A DNA stretch of 64,000 nucleotides from Brugia malayi. Lineage: Eukaryota > Nematoda > Chromadorea > Rhabditida > Onchocercidae. Under the pieces are notes generated by a model, which saw only the letters and a program-made list of their open reading frames with translations, was not told where the DNA came from and made no database searches. The stretch is from the NCBI RefSeq assembly GCF_000002995.4, contig NW_025062479.1, positions 6,813,221 to 6,877,220 of the forward strand. Direction: 5' to 3'. Below are positions 23,468 through 34,818 of this stretch, in pieces (the first letter of the stretch is position 1; each line of letters opens with the position of its first letter). A program made the translations under genes and the position numbers.

Positions 23468-26400
23468 TGTAATGTTCGATCTTTGTATTGTTTCTATGCC
23501 GTATCCAAACATTCCGAATATAGGGCATTCATTAGAAAGGTGAAATGATGTGTAAACAGTAATGCGCATTCCACACAGTTTTTCCGAACTGATTCTGTCA
23601 TTACATCCACGCCTCAACATAAATAGGCACATGCGCATCCAGTTGAACAGAGAAATCGTCGAAAGTCTTTCATTTAAACGACTACTACTTTATTAAATTG
23701 TTCAAAAAAGGATCTCGAGCAGCATATGATCTCATTTAATACTACAAACGGTTAGAAATAGTGATAACGACGACATGGCTATTCACTCTGTCATTTGATT
23801 GGAATACATACTAAACCTTCTTTCCTTAAATCAAAAATCCGAACTTTTTTTCAAGAGAAAAATATATGAAGTTGTGAGATAAAGTTTGCCAAGACAAATT
23901 TCAAGTTCATTAAAATCTAATTGAGCTTTAGTGATTCAAACTTGTGAGTTTTATTGGAAAGCCGGCTTGTAAAACATTATATCAAGAAAAAAGAGATATT
24001 ATAGCACAGAACAAACTGACTTTGTTGAATTGAAGCTGAATGATATATAATGATACGAATTAATTGATACTAAATGATATGTAATTCATATTTCTTAATG
24101 CAAGAATCTAAGCAAAGGACATATTTGAATGGGAAGAAGGAGCAAACAGAAATAAAGTAAATTCTAGAAATGTTAGACAAACAAATAGGTTGAAGTACTG
24201 AACACTGATGAAGGAAATCCAAAGTACTTATTATGTCTTCATTATTTTTGGTTGAAATAAAGAGAATAAAATGAGAAAACTAGCATTAGTTAAATTAGTG
24301 AAGTATGGAAAAAACTTGCAAAATCAAGAGACAAACTTCCAAAAAATTAAAATTACTTTTAGAAATATTGAACTTTCTTCAACAGAAAACCGACCAAAAC
24401 TGCATAATGCAGTTTTGGTCGGTTTTCTGCTGAGAATGAACGCTGCATAGTGCAGTTATGTTAACGATGAAAACTCTAATAAAAGCCATAAATTATAAGT
24501 ACTATAAGTGCTAGCAGTAATAATATTAATAGTGGTAACAAAAAGAAAATTAATTAGGAGTTGCTGGTGCAGCGATTCAATTTAAATTTCAGTCCTGATC
24601 AAGTTATTAGTAATATTAATGGTTATACAAAGGAAATAATTCATCAATAGGTAATACAGATGAAATTTAATAAAAGCAGAAGTTATTTAAGTCGTTAAAC
24701 TACTAGACTCGATTTTATTCTTGGAAATCAGCATACATCTAACACTCATCTTTTTCTAGTAGTATTTTCAAAAATTGAATTTGATAATAAATCATCCCAT
24801 TACGTGTGAATGCCGTATTATTCTGAATATCAGAAACTGAACACAATGAATTTTGCAAAACGCCAGCCAAAAACAAGAAATGAGAACCTTGAGCTAAATA
24901 AGTTGAGAAATTTTTCATTCGATACCTTTTACTTCGGATTAATTCATATCAAAACCGTCAAAGGTGTTTTCAAAGTCACGAGGTAATTTATGAAGAGTAA
25001 TTTAAAATGATTCAAGTTTGCATTAGGATTCAACGATCAAGAACGAAGTGAAGTTGATTTTGTTCGGATATTTGTCAGCTTAAAAATTCTAAACCAAATG
25101 TAATTAATATGTCAGAGATTTCAGGTAATAGTTTGTCGCTATTGATATGTTATTAACTGCACACTGCTTTATTCAAAATAATAACTATCCCGTCCGTTTT
25201 CACACTTAAGATTTGCTTTCTATATGTGACAGTATCAGTGATATAGGAAGAATCTTGAGATAAGAAGATATTTTAGAACCCGAAGAGAAAGTGGTATAAA
25301 TACAACATTTTTAAAAACCCAAAGCTAAACTAAATTGTCTCTGATCTACTAAATGTTTCATGAAGTTCGCTAAAATATTCTGATCTTGTTGGCGCGACCA
25401 CTCCAAATTATTTTCTAAAGAAAATAAGAAAATTCTTTCTTTTTTAAAATGATTTTTATGAATATTTTAGAAGGTTATAACAGATGATGAAAGCAGTTTC
25501 CGAATTCCTATATTGTTTGTTTTCCATTGAAATCAATAAAATAATGTGTAGGCGATTCTTAAAAACTCTTTCATTGCCAATCAATTGCAAGAGAAAAAAA
25601 ATATCACTGATAAACTGTCTGAGTGTCATCGTTAGCATTATGTTATCTTCAATTTCATGTACTTCTGTAGTACTGATAACTATCTCAATGTCATTTGCCA
25701 CAAATACTGATAAAACAACATTCATTGAACATTCTTCATCTCTGATGTCTTTGGTGCATATGTCAAATCTTTATTGTAGATCATGTGGTAATTTCGTAAA
25801 ACAAGTAAAAGCAGATGTAAGTGCTTCATAGATCAGAAAGAAACAATTTCACTAAAGATTCGTATGAATTAAAAAAAAAACTATGAAAAAAAGCCATAAA
25901 TTAAATTAAATTAATGTTATATTCCATGAAGTGAATCTTGAAACCATACATGCAATTTGTATGTTATTATGCCATAATTCTCAAATTCTACATTCTGAAT
26001 TATTCAACTCTGTTCAGCATTCTGATTTGAGAAATAAACTATTAATATTTATTTACGACATTAGAGTGCAAAGAAATAACTAGCAGTTATTCAAATTCTA
26101 TAAAACTAAACATTCATTATAGAAGCTATTACTTTCAGCATGTAAATCATAGTGGCAGATGAGCGTTGTCAGGAAGATAATGTAAAGAGAAGATTTTCAA
26201 ACAGTAATATCAGATGATGTCAGAACACGAAATCGAAAATTTGCAAGAGTAAGTTTGTAAGTGCAAGTTGAATTCTTCAGTTCTTACGCCGCAGTTACTG
26301 GTTTTACCCACCATTGTTTGGAGTTTAAAGCATCTCAAAATAGTGATCAGTAGAAGTCAGAACACATTTCAAAACAACGATCAGTAGAGTAAAATAGTTA

Positions 26401-28294
26401 CTGATACGATTAAATCGTAATCTGACGAATTACTAATGTGAACAACGCCTAAGAAGTTCTAAAGTTGCTTAATTTGCTAGAATCCAGATTACATTTTTAC
26501 TCAAACTTAAAAATCACTGTTCTTAAGAAACTTCTGTCACGAAACCATCATGTTCAACACAATGATTTTATATCACTCATCATCAGTTAACAGACACAAA
26601 TTAAGAGTGTGTTGAGTCATATGGAGTATTTCGTTTTTAGTTTTATATATTTGTCACAAAAACTCCTTCAACCTTGAAAGGCAAATAAAGGTCAATTGAT
26701 AATTCAAATGAGTGTCCCTGAAACTAATCACCTGATTTCGTCTCACACAATCTGATGGTGGAATTTTTGAACTTAATTCGTCTATCACTACTATATATGT
26801 TCAACTGTGGGTTAACATTTATTATGTAAATTTAATAATTCGTTGTCAGCCGAATGCTTCCGTACTGATCGATCCAACAAAACAACTAGTAATAATTATC
26901 TTATTAACTTTATTTTCTTTTTTCCATATTGTTATCGTTTTTTTCTTCTGTCAATAATAGCCTTAGCAAACATTATAAGTCATAAAAAAGATTATCGAAA
27001 AGTGACTTAAGAATACATTACAGAAAACTTTTTTGTTTGAAACTTTCTTTTATTAGGGATTTAAAATTTTCTTCGAATGCTCAAAACCTGAAAAAATCAA
27101 CTTTAACATTTTAGATTCTCTACTTGATTGCTAAAAGCGCTTATACATTAATAAGTGCATTTTGAACGCAAAGGAGTTGCTACTGTACCATTGTAAGGTA
27201 CAGTTTGTTTAGCTGAGCGGAAATATTTTAATTAAATATTACATTATTATGAATTTGAAGTTTTTAAATTTTGTTAAATTTTTATTTTCTATGTATTGCT
27301 AAACCTTTCTTACAAAGGTTATAAATATTAGGATGTAGCAGAAGGAAAAGAGGAATGTCATAGTAGTGGAGGGGAATTCCAGGTTAAGGAATAATGAGCA
27401 AGTATATGGGAAATGAAACTGTTATCATGAGAACATCTCGGCATAACATCTTTGCAGCAACTATAGATACGATAAGATCGAGAACCTTACTATAATGTTA
27501 TCATGCTGACAATCAGATGGCCCACCTTTTCATTCCATTCACCTACGATCGATGAAACATTGAGGAAGAGCATGTATATTTTCAGATTTCATCCTAGAAA
27601 ATTCTTTTAAAACATTTCCTCAACTTATAAGATGATCGGTGTTTATTAGTGATCAAATTTAACATAATCTTTGCACTTACAAACAAATTTCTCTTAATCC
27701 TCCAATTTTTTCGCATTATTATTTTTTTTTCACTTTTTTCTTCCTTAAGATCCAATTGAGATTTATTACGTATTTGCAACTCCTTCACTATGTTTTTTTT
27801 AACCTTCCCATCCTAATATTCAAAGCTCCTCGCACATTTCACTACTATTTGAGATTGATTTAGTATTTTACTATTGATCTATTCTTTGGTGACATTATTT
27901 ATTTCCTGCATCGTGTGCTTACAAATTCGAAAAAATGTTCCGATGCTGTTATCGCGAGAAAGTCGATAAAATGTGAAATTTATTTCTTAATTGTGTGATG
28001 ATTGTAACTAACAGTAAGAAATCAACGAGTAAGCATTTAGAAATATTTTGATAAGAAATAAGGAAAGCACTGGAAAAAGAATGCATATAATTGTGCTGAG
28101 TGCCGATGAAGGAAACCGCCTTTCCTAGGATACGAAATAGCGCAGTAGTGCAGATGATATGAATAAGTTGTTTGGTAATTTTGAATGACCTCAGTCCAAA
28201 AAAGTTCTATTCTTACCTATGGAAAAAGAAAGAAAGTAAAGAGTAGGATAAGGAGGAGAAATTTTATGGAGAACACCATTCTCATATAAATTAC
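23468..28294. other. Gene-poor stretch
   Basis: No convincing gene was found. Overlapping open frames at 25456-25725 (-) and 25484-25831 (+) lack matching splice sites and resemble no family. The stretch holds the palindrome at 24383-24429 and a short inverted pair CTGTACC/GGTACAG near 27183-27205. Confidence 0.4.
24383..24429. repeat. 47-base near-perfect palindrome
   Basis: Two perfectly complementary 23-base arms (24383-24405 and 24407-24429) flank one unpaired A at 24406. The central CTGCATAATGCAG recurs with one change as CTGCATAGTGCAG at 24443-24455. With no real loop, a microRNA precursor is unlikely. A foldback element, cruciform site or local inverted duplication is possible. Confidence 0.95.
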
Positions 28295-28494
28295 CGCTCA
28301 ATGCCCTCTCTTTTGGAGGCTGATCCAGTTTGAATGTGATCCTTCTTGCTGTTGTCTCACTTGCTTTTTGTTTGATATAAATATAATCATTAGGTCTACA
28401 TCTTTTTGATATAACATCTCTGAATCTCTTGCGGATAATTTGCGCCACTCTTTATCATCTTCGCCATAAATATGTCTCAATAGCTTATGCTTCA
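28295..28494 (-). pseudogene. Frameshifted exon-like relic, family not recognised
   Basis: On the minus strand a GACGCAG acceptor is followed at 28494 by an open frame reading KHKLLRHIYGEDDKEWRK then LSARDSEMLYQ and ending NKKQ at a GTGAGA. Only about 16 bases on, the adjacent frame continues as RRITFKLDQPPKERALSG to a GTAATT donor at 28294. The gap is too short for an intron, so the two halves look like one old exon broken by an indel. An unspliced single-frame reading is also possible. No parent gene is recognised. Confidence 0.35.
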
Positions 28495-28809
28495 CTGCGT
28501 CAATTTTATTTTATAATCAATTTACATTTTTCGCGTTATATATTTATTTATTCACATCTTAATGTTTTCTAACAGAAGTCATTAACAAAATAATTCTTTA
28601 CCGAACAATCATCCATTGAAATTATATCGGAAATTTTTGCAACTATTCATTTACAGTTACACTTAGAAATAAGTTTATTGGAAGGAAGATTGTCCTTTGA
28701 TGATTGAGCAAAAGTTTATCCGAGATGCATCCCCTAATTGATCACCATCCCTTCACCCACTTTTGAATCTTGAAAAACTGAATGTCATCCCTCTTTCATT
28801 CCTCTGTCT

Positions 28810-28830
28810 CTCACTCACTCACTCACTCAC
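28810..28830. repeat. (TCAC)n microsatellite
   Basis: About five TCAC units in tandem, in the gap upstream of the GNAT-like gene. Confidence 0.9.
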
Positions 28831-28914
28831 ATTTTCACCTATTCCTTCAAGAAGTGAATTCCAACATTCGTTTAAGTAATGTGTAAATATAAAAATTGCG
28901 TTTTCTAGAGATCA

Positions 28915-29330
28915 TTGCCCATTGTTTCACCTAATGCTATGTTTATGTTTAGGCTATTTGTCTGCGTTTTGTTCTTAAAAGATTGTAAAATTCTCCCTTT
29001 ACTACTTTTGTGTTTCAAAATTAACATTGTTATGCTCGTTGCTACGAATGCAAGCTCCAAACCACATGTGGGAAAAATGATTGGATTTTCGATTGTTCAA
29101 ATAATCTAGACCAATCACCTCTTGTCGAAGGAATTACTGATCTTATATTGGAGGTAATGACTCAGTTTTTGGTTCGGTGATTCATTAATAAAATAAAGTA
29201 AAAGATTAAGAGTGTAGCAAATATTTATAGCAGTAGAGCAAGGGGTTTTTTGTAATTATCCTCCCTTCTTCAATATTTTTAGGCATTTCATTTATACGGT
29301 TTCACATGCCCAAAAATGATTCTACATCAC
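28915..29330 (+). other. Possible upstream exons, unresolved
   Basis: A TTTTCTAG acceptor near 28909 precedes a hydrophobic frame (MFMFRLFVCVLFLKD). A second frame follows, YECKLQTTCGKNDWIFDCS and NNLDQSPLVEGITDLILE, ending at a GTAATG donor near 29153. A third segment, AFHLYGFTCPKMILHHW, begins after TTTTTAG at 29281 and stops just before the next gene's ATG. The pieces look coding, but I could not join them to each other or to the ATG at 29350 in phase. They may be a small separate gene or the true 5' part of the downstream gene. Confidence 0.3.
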
Positions 29331-29349
29331 TGGTATCTCAGATTTTAAA

Positions 29350-31581
29350 ATGGTCGAAACTGAATCATTCTATCAGTTTGTGCAACGCGCTGGACCTTCA
29401 CATAACCTACTCTGCGATTATTTTTTACCAGACAACAATAATGTAACATTCATAGATACAAAAAACGTAGTAACGGTAACTATTCTGGACAAATTAGAGA
29501 CAAATTTGCCTACTGTTGTGGCATCTGGTGCTATGCATTTATGCGCCAACAATCAGGTAAATTTTGAGATTGTCACCCCAATTCAAGAAGGTGTATTGAG
29601 GTTTTAAAAACATCTGTGCAAAGTGTGCTCAATGTACTGGTGTATTTCTTCAGCCGAAGTTACATCCTTTCTTTGAAATCGGATATTAGGGAATGTTTTC
29701 TGAATTGGAAAATTTGATTTGATTAAGATTATCTACTAGCTTAACTTCTTTTATTGTTATATTTAAAACTGAATTTTTGATTAATATGTCGTCCACTGAG
29801 AGTGGGTTTTCGCTTTGTCAGTATTTCTAACAATATTATGTAAAATATTGTTCATTTAGATTCTTTCAACCCGTGCAGAAAATATAAATGTAAAACTTAC
29901 AGGCTTATCTTATGTTCTGTAAATGCGATTTGAAATATGCAATGAAATCAGTGACTGTTGAAGAATGTGGACAAGACAAATATTGTTTTAAGATCGATAA
30001 ATGTCATCAGCGTTGCATGAAAGTGCGTTTTCTTTCTGTTCATGTTCTTACACTATTTTTGGTACCATCGTCAAACAAATAATAATGTAAGTCCTATGGC
30101 ATTTTTGAGAATGACTGAAACCGAATGTAATATGTTTTGTGTTGTTGGTAAGAACTACATTCAGGATGTAGATCGGCGTCCCAGTTTTTTGATCGAACTA
30201 TGAGGTAGACGACTGATGTTGCCAAAGACATTTGACCATTTTTTAGAATCCTTAAAAAAATTTTATAGATCAGCGGTGTGTGGAATAAAGATATTGACTA
30301 TTCAAGATTGCCGATATATTATAGCGCATTTGAAGATCGCCAACAACAACATTTACTTGTTCATGTTTATGAACAGCTAGTCAATATCACGTTAAAAACA
30401 CGCAACATGGATGTGTGCAAAAATATCACTGTCGATTTGTACGACACTGACTTGTTCGTTCAATTATTTCATCAATACGAGTTACATAAAAGCCGAAAGA
30501 GCTTTAAATATGACAGAAAGGACTGAAATAATTTTTAACTAAACTTAAATGACAAACCTTTGCTTGGAAATTGTAACAAATCTATTACATTTCATTTATA
30601 AGTTATAGCGTTATTTGTTTTTGCACAGTTATACTTGTTTCAGTACTGAGAAAACTCGTCAGCTCTATAGAGATTTGATGGGATTTATGGTTGCTGATAA
30701 AGCACGTTATTTCCAAATCGCTATTGAAAAGTAAATTTTTTTTTTATTTCGAAAGCAAGGGTAAAAGTGAATATATTTCAGGGCACTTTGATTTTTCAAA
30801 ACTTGTTTTTTTTTTTTCTCTTAATTCTTATTTTCTTATTTTTAAATTATTTCATGATAGATCCAGCTTACAAACAATTATTACAAATAAGCAGACAAGA
30901 AGTGAAAAAGTGGCGTATATGGAACTAAATTCTGAAAATGAGTTTCATTTCTTTGAGTATGATTCCGTCGTTACTTTCATGGATCGACGTGATTATCTGG
31001 GATCCTTGTACCATATAAACGGAGTATGTTATTTTCGAATCTTCAGTTCTATTTTACTGAAAAAATGGAAATGAGCGAATTTGATTTTCAACCTATATAG
31101 CATCATTGCTTCTGTTGTGTAAATTATTTAAATCCACGATGCAAGCGAATTACAGGTGTCAGGTGTGGTAGCCATTGAAACACAACCAGTTGGTTATGGG
31201 ATTGCCGTCAACAACAGTATTCTTCAGTGTTATGCTGATACTCCCGAAATAGCTATGTAAGGAGCAAGAGTCTTTAAGGAGCTTCTAAAGTTGATTTCTA
31301 GAAAGCTTAGTGATAAATTTTCCAGTGGTCTGATTCGAAAGCTGAGTGATAAGATGTCAGATCAAATCCCAATAACAATGTTCATACGTGACTGCAATGG
31401 CTGGATTTGTAAGGAACTTTTGAATAAGGCACGACAAGTAAACCGCATTCATCGTTTTCACAGTCGCATACTTCCTACTCGTATTAAATGGGAAAATGTA
31501 TTCTTGATGAATATTGGTACTCATTTATTTTGAACACTTTTTTTCTTCTGCATTTTCATCAATTTCTTCTCAGGAAAGTGA
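29350..31581 (+). CDS. Multi-exon protein with GNAT-like C-terminal region
   Basis: Exons 29350-29556, 29903-30022, 30269-30480, 30644-30730, 30861-31023, 31156-31256, 31326-31516 and 31574-31581 join in phase to about 360 residues. The ATG lies 8 bases after a CTCAG acceptor that could be a trans-splice site. The N-terminal half is cysteine-containing and unrecognised (YLMFCKCDLKYAMK, CGQDKYCFKIDKCHQRC). The C-terminal third (ETQPVGYGIAVNNSILQCYA, DTPEIA, FHSRILPTRIKWENVFLMN) resembles the second lobe of nematode GNAT/DUF1248-type proteins by pattern memory only. Two genes wrongly joined cannot be excluded: an in-frame stop at 30526 would end a shorter product if the intron after 30480 were not spliced. 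The last border is uncertain, since read-through of 31516 stops at 31533. The acceptor at 31301 is an alternative to 31325. AATAAA lies near 31794. Confidence 0.6.
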
Positions 31582-32010
31582 AATTAAAAAGGAGATTAAA
31601 TACTGTATTTAAAACATTTGATCTCTTTATTTTTGTCGCTGAAGTAGAGCCATTTTGGTAGTAGTTTTCAAAAATTGTTAGTATTTGTATTATTAAAATT
31701 AAATGTATTATATAGAATATAAGTTTATGTGAGCTGATAAAATGATTTAAGAATGAAAGCATTTGAAGCTATGAAAAAAGTTAACTATTCCTAAATAAAA
31801 TATAAGAGAAGGATGAAGGAATAAAACTATGTTTTTGTTTTCTTTTTTTTTATTAGTCATTTAAAACTTCCGAAATGCAACCGAAAGATTTGAAGTGATT
31901 ATTTGGATTTAAAATCTACCACTCACTGCTCTTCCGCTCTCGATCAGATCAGAACTAAGAACAGCATGAAATCGTCAACGTAGAAAAAGACAAATTAGCC
32001 GATTCCACAG

Positions 32011-32305
32011 AATTGGAACATTGTTGCAGTTTCTGTGCTTCTAATTTAATCTGTCTCTTCATTGAAAATATTCACAAAATTAAAAACATTGCTAACGGAA
32101 GATTCTTTTATCGTTTCGTTTACGGCTTTTTTAAATTTGCAAGTGTGGGTCTTCGATTTTGGAGCAAAGTATAAATTGAAGTTCTTATTCCGTGATATCT
32201 GCTAAGGTTTCATTGCAAAGGGTATCCTGAATTGAAACAAACTTCATCTAAAAGTTGGGGAAGGAGGTTCATAACTGAGTTACTTTTATTTTAAAACAAC
32301 TATCC
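32011..32305 (+). repeat. Arm 1 of a diverged long inverted repeat
   Basis: The plus strand here aligns by eye with the minus strand of 32751-33060 across nearly its whole length. Shared blocks include TCACAAAA.TAAAAACATTGC, AGTGTGGGTC.TCGA, AAATTGAAGTTCTT and TACTTTTATTTT. About 445 bases separate the arms. The arm carries stops in every frame I tried but keeps short coding-like pieces. It may be a decayed mobile-element foldback or an inverted duplication of an old exon. Confidence 0.75.
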
Positions 32306-32750
32306 ATATTTTATAAGTGACAGTTTTAATGCAGTATAACAGTAGTCTCTTTAGAATAGCTGTGGAGAAGTATGCAATTCGAGATAAAATCGTTGAGAAA
32401 AAAATATGTATTTAGTGAGTAATAGAATAAATAAAAAGTGACTAGAATCAGATGAATCTTTAGCACTTCCCAGAATTAACTGCAAAAGATTATTACTGAT
32501 TTCAACTCGAAAAATTCACGGTTATATCGGTACGTTTACAACGTGAAATAAACCCCTCACCTACTGAGTTCGATTCCGAATTGCACTATTACCATATGTA
32601 AAATATCCAGAGCCATAAAGATTGTATGGAATTATTTGACTAATATTAATTTTGTATGATTATTTGACTGCCTTCATTGTTACTAAGTAGACGCACAACG
32701 GTCTTCTCATATCATCGACGAAATCGAAAATGGTGCTTTAAATTTGATGG

Positions 32751-33060
32751 TTGCAGCTATTTTTCTGTAAAAATAAAAGTAGCTTCAGATGCAAATCCAC
32801 TTCTTTAGTTGGATGCAGTTTGTCTCATTTCAGGAGATACCTTTCGCAAATGTCATGGGACAAGAACTTCAATTTAAACTCAAAGTTTGGCTTACTTTGC
32901 TCTAAAAGTCGAGGACCCACACTTACGAATTTAAAAAGTAAACAGATGAACGAAACAACCTCCTGCTAGCAATGTTTTTAGTTTTGTGAATGTTTTCAAC
33001 GAAGGAACGATCAAACTAATTAGCAGCACACATTTCCGTGGATAGTTCCATGCTCGAATT
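32751..33060 (-). repeat. Arm 2 of a diverged long inverted repeat
   Basis: This is the inverted partner of 32011-32305. Its minus strand keeps a longer open frame than arm 1, reaching into 33185 (RIRAWNYPRKCVLLISLIVP, SLKTFTKLKTLL). The equivalent frame in arm 1 reads SLKIFTKLKTLL but is interrupted. No protein family is recognised. Confidence 0.75.
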
Positions 33061-33330
33061 CTTAAAAACAGGAAAGGTTCAATTCTTTCGGGGCTGAAAA
33101 CCTTGCACCACGGATTCGAGAATGCGACAGTCGCACACTTTTGTTGCTTCAGAAGTGAAGGAACTAAACCAATGCAGTCTAACAAAATGAAAATCCATAT
33201 CTTCTGACTTCTTTAGTTCATTCAAAACACCACTACTCAAACAATGCATATCCAATTTGCACTTAGCAGAAAACATCTCCAAGACCATAAATTAAAAACA
33301 TAATCTGAAGAGTGAAAATTTTATATAAGA

Positions 33331-33336
33331 TTTATT
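33331..33336 (-). terminator. Poly(A) signal of RMI2-like gene
   Basis: Minus-strand AATAAA lies 84 bases past the stop of the gene that ends at 33420. Confidence 0.5.
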
Positions 33337-33419
33337 CACATTTTTTCGCATGCAAGAACATATATCACGATTCCAAAAACTACGTAATATAAACAAAAAG
33401 GGAAAACACATGTGATTAA

Positions 33420-33740
33420 CTACAGTGGCAAACTAAACTGCTTTTCTTCCAAATCACGAACAAGCTTCAGCTGGTAGTGAGCAAGCGGCGCAATTTCAAC
33501 TGGTACAACAGTGATACGGATGCATCGAATCGGTCGAACAGTGGTATCTAGCAGTAGATAGCAATAATCATTGGAGTGAACATCCTCAATAGATATATCT
33601 TCAGCAATTCTGTTTAATAAAAGCCGACCTGTCCCATCTTCCACTTCCAGAGGTTCAGCAGATATGATCCGAGCAAACACACAAGTCCATCCATCCAGAC
33701 GACAAAGAGCCGACGAACAATCATCACGGTATAACTTCAT
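33420..33740 (-). CDS. OB-fold-like small protein resembling RMI2
   Basis: A single-exon frame of 106 residues starts MKLYRDDCSSALCRLDGW. The pattern W-x-cvfARIisA, EVEDGTGRLLLN, DYCYLLLDTTVRPIRCIRI and a final YQLKLVRDLEEKQ follows the strand order and W/D-G-x-G marks of an OB fold. It is closest in my memory to RMI2, a subunit of the BLM-TopoIII-RMI dissolvasome that binds RMI1 and helps resolve recombination intermediates. Identity is low and human RMI2 has a longer N-terminus, so RMI2 is inference; another OB-fold protein (RPA, CST or telomere type) is possible. An in-frame stop lies upstream, and a weak TGTCAG acceptor sits 21 bases before the ATG. The gene shares its strand with the three-repeat gene, about 1.1 kb downstream of it. 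Confidence 0.6.
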   Translation of the reverse strand: MKLYRDDCSSALCRLDGWTCVFARIISAEPLEVEDGTGRLLLNRIAEDISIEDVHSNDYCYLLLDTTVRPIRCIRITVVPVEIAPLAHYQLKLVRDLEEKQFSLPL

Positions 33741-34818
33741 GCTTATTTTCGTGCGGAAATCCTGACATTTCCACTCTTATTACGAGAAAAGCATAATTCT
33801 TTAGCTGGATCAAGATAAAAAAAACCTGCGTTTAAATAAAAAATCTGCAACCCCCATTTCCACAAAAAAGTGCATAAACTGAAAACTTACTATATCCCCA
33901 GAGTCTTCATAAAATCCGACGTCGGACAACGACCAAAAACCAGATGACACAAATAACAAAATAACTGCTCACGTTGATTCCCCAAAATTGCTTCCTGGTG
34001 TTAAAAACGTTAAAACTTCTACAATCGTTCAAAACCTGCAAACACCGAAAAAGGCGCAGGCAAAAGTCCTTTGAAAAAATTGTCACAGCTTGATAATATT
34101 TTAACCCATTATAGTCATTTTCACAAATGATGTGCAAATAGAACCACTAATCAGAAACAGTAAAAACATCAAAGATCGCACCTTCTGTGAGGAACAAAAT
34201 AAAACAGATCATACCACCAAAGACAATAAAAAGAAAACCAGTAATTTAAGCATTAAAAAAAGGGATATAATCAGATAAAACTTCTTCCTATAAAAATAGT
34301 TATAATTATAAAAATACTTGGCAGTTAATACCATAGGCATTCTCACAAAAAGGTTCTACATCCTTTCAGGTATTGCTATATTACAGTTCATTTCATTTTA
34401 ATGATAGAACATAAAGCGTAAACACTATCAAAAAGCGATTACCGCATTATGAAAGTATATTAGGAATTAATAGTTCAGAAATACAGTAGAATCATATGTC
34501 GAGTCTGACTATATGACACATGAAAGAAACCTTAGTCAAAGAGAAATTTATGAGAATCCAATTAGAAAATACATTTGCATAAGAAGTTTGTCTGTGCTCT
34601 TCATGAGCAAGTGAAAAAAACAGATGCGATTAAAATATATAAGACTTAATTCAATAGTAGAAGAGATCTGGATCACAGAATTGTTCCTATCATATCCACT
34701 TATATTACTTATTCTATTTAGGAATATCGCTTAAGATTAACTATAGCCATTAAAAAAGATATCGTAAGTAACAGAATCACATACCTAACTACAGAAAAAC
34801 TTCAAAAATCCTAATGAA
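33741..34818. other. Spacer with no visible gene
   Basis: AT-rich DNA lies between two minus-strand genes. The frame at 33907-34137 (-) looks random and has no matching splice sites. It should contain the 3' untranslated region of the three-repeat gene and the RMI2-like gene's promoter, unless the two are co-transcribed. Confidence 0.4.

Noticed and set aside
24383..24429. Palindrome as a microRNA precursor or bacterial terminator
   Set aside because: The loop would be one base, too small for a precursor hairpin, and the host is eukaryotic.
25484..25831. 115-codon plus-strand frame and its minus-strand shadow 25456-25725
   Set aside because: Hydrophobic, Ser/Ile-rich composition typical of AT-rich DNA, no acceptor/donor support and no family resemblance.
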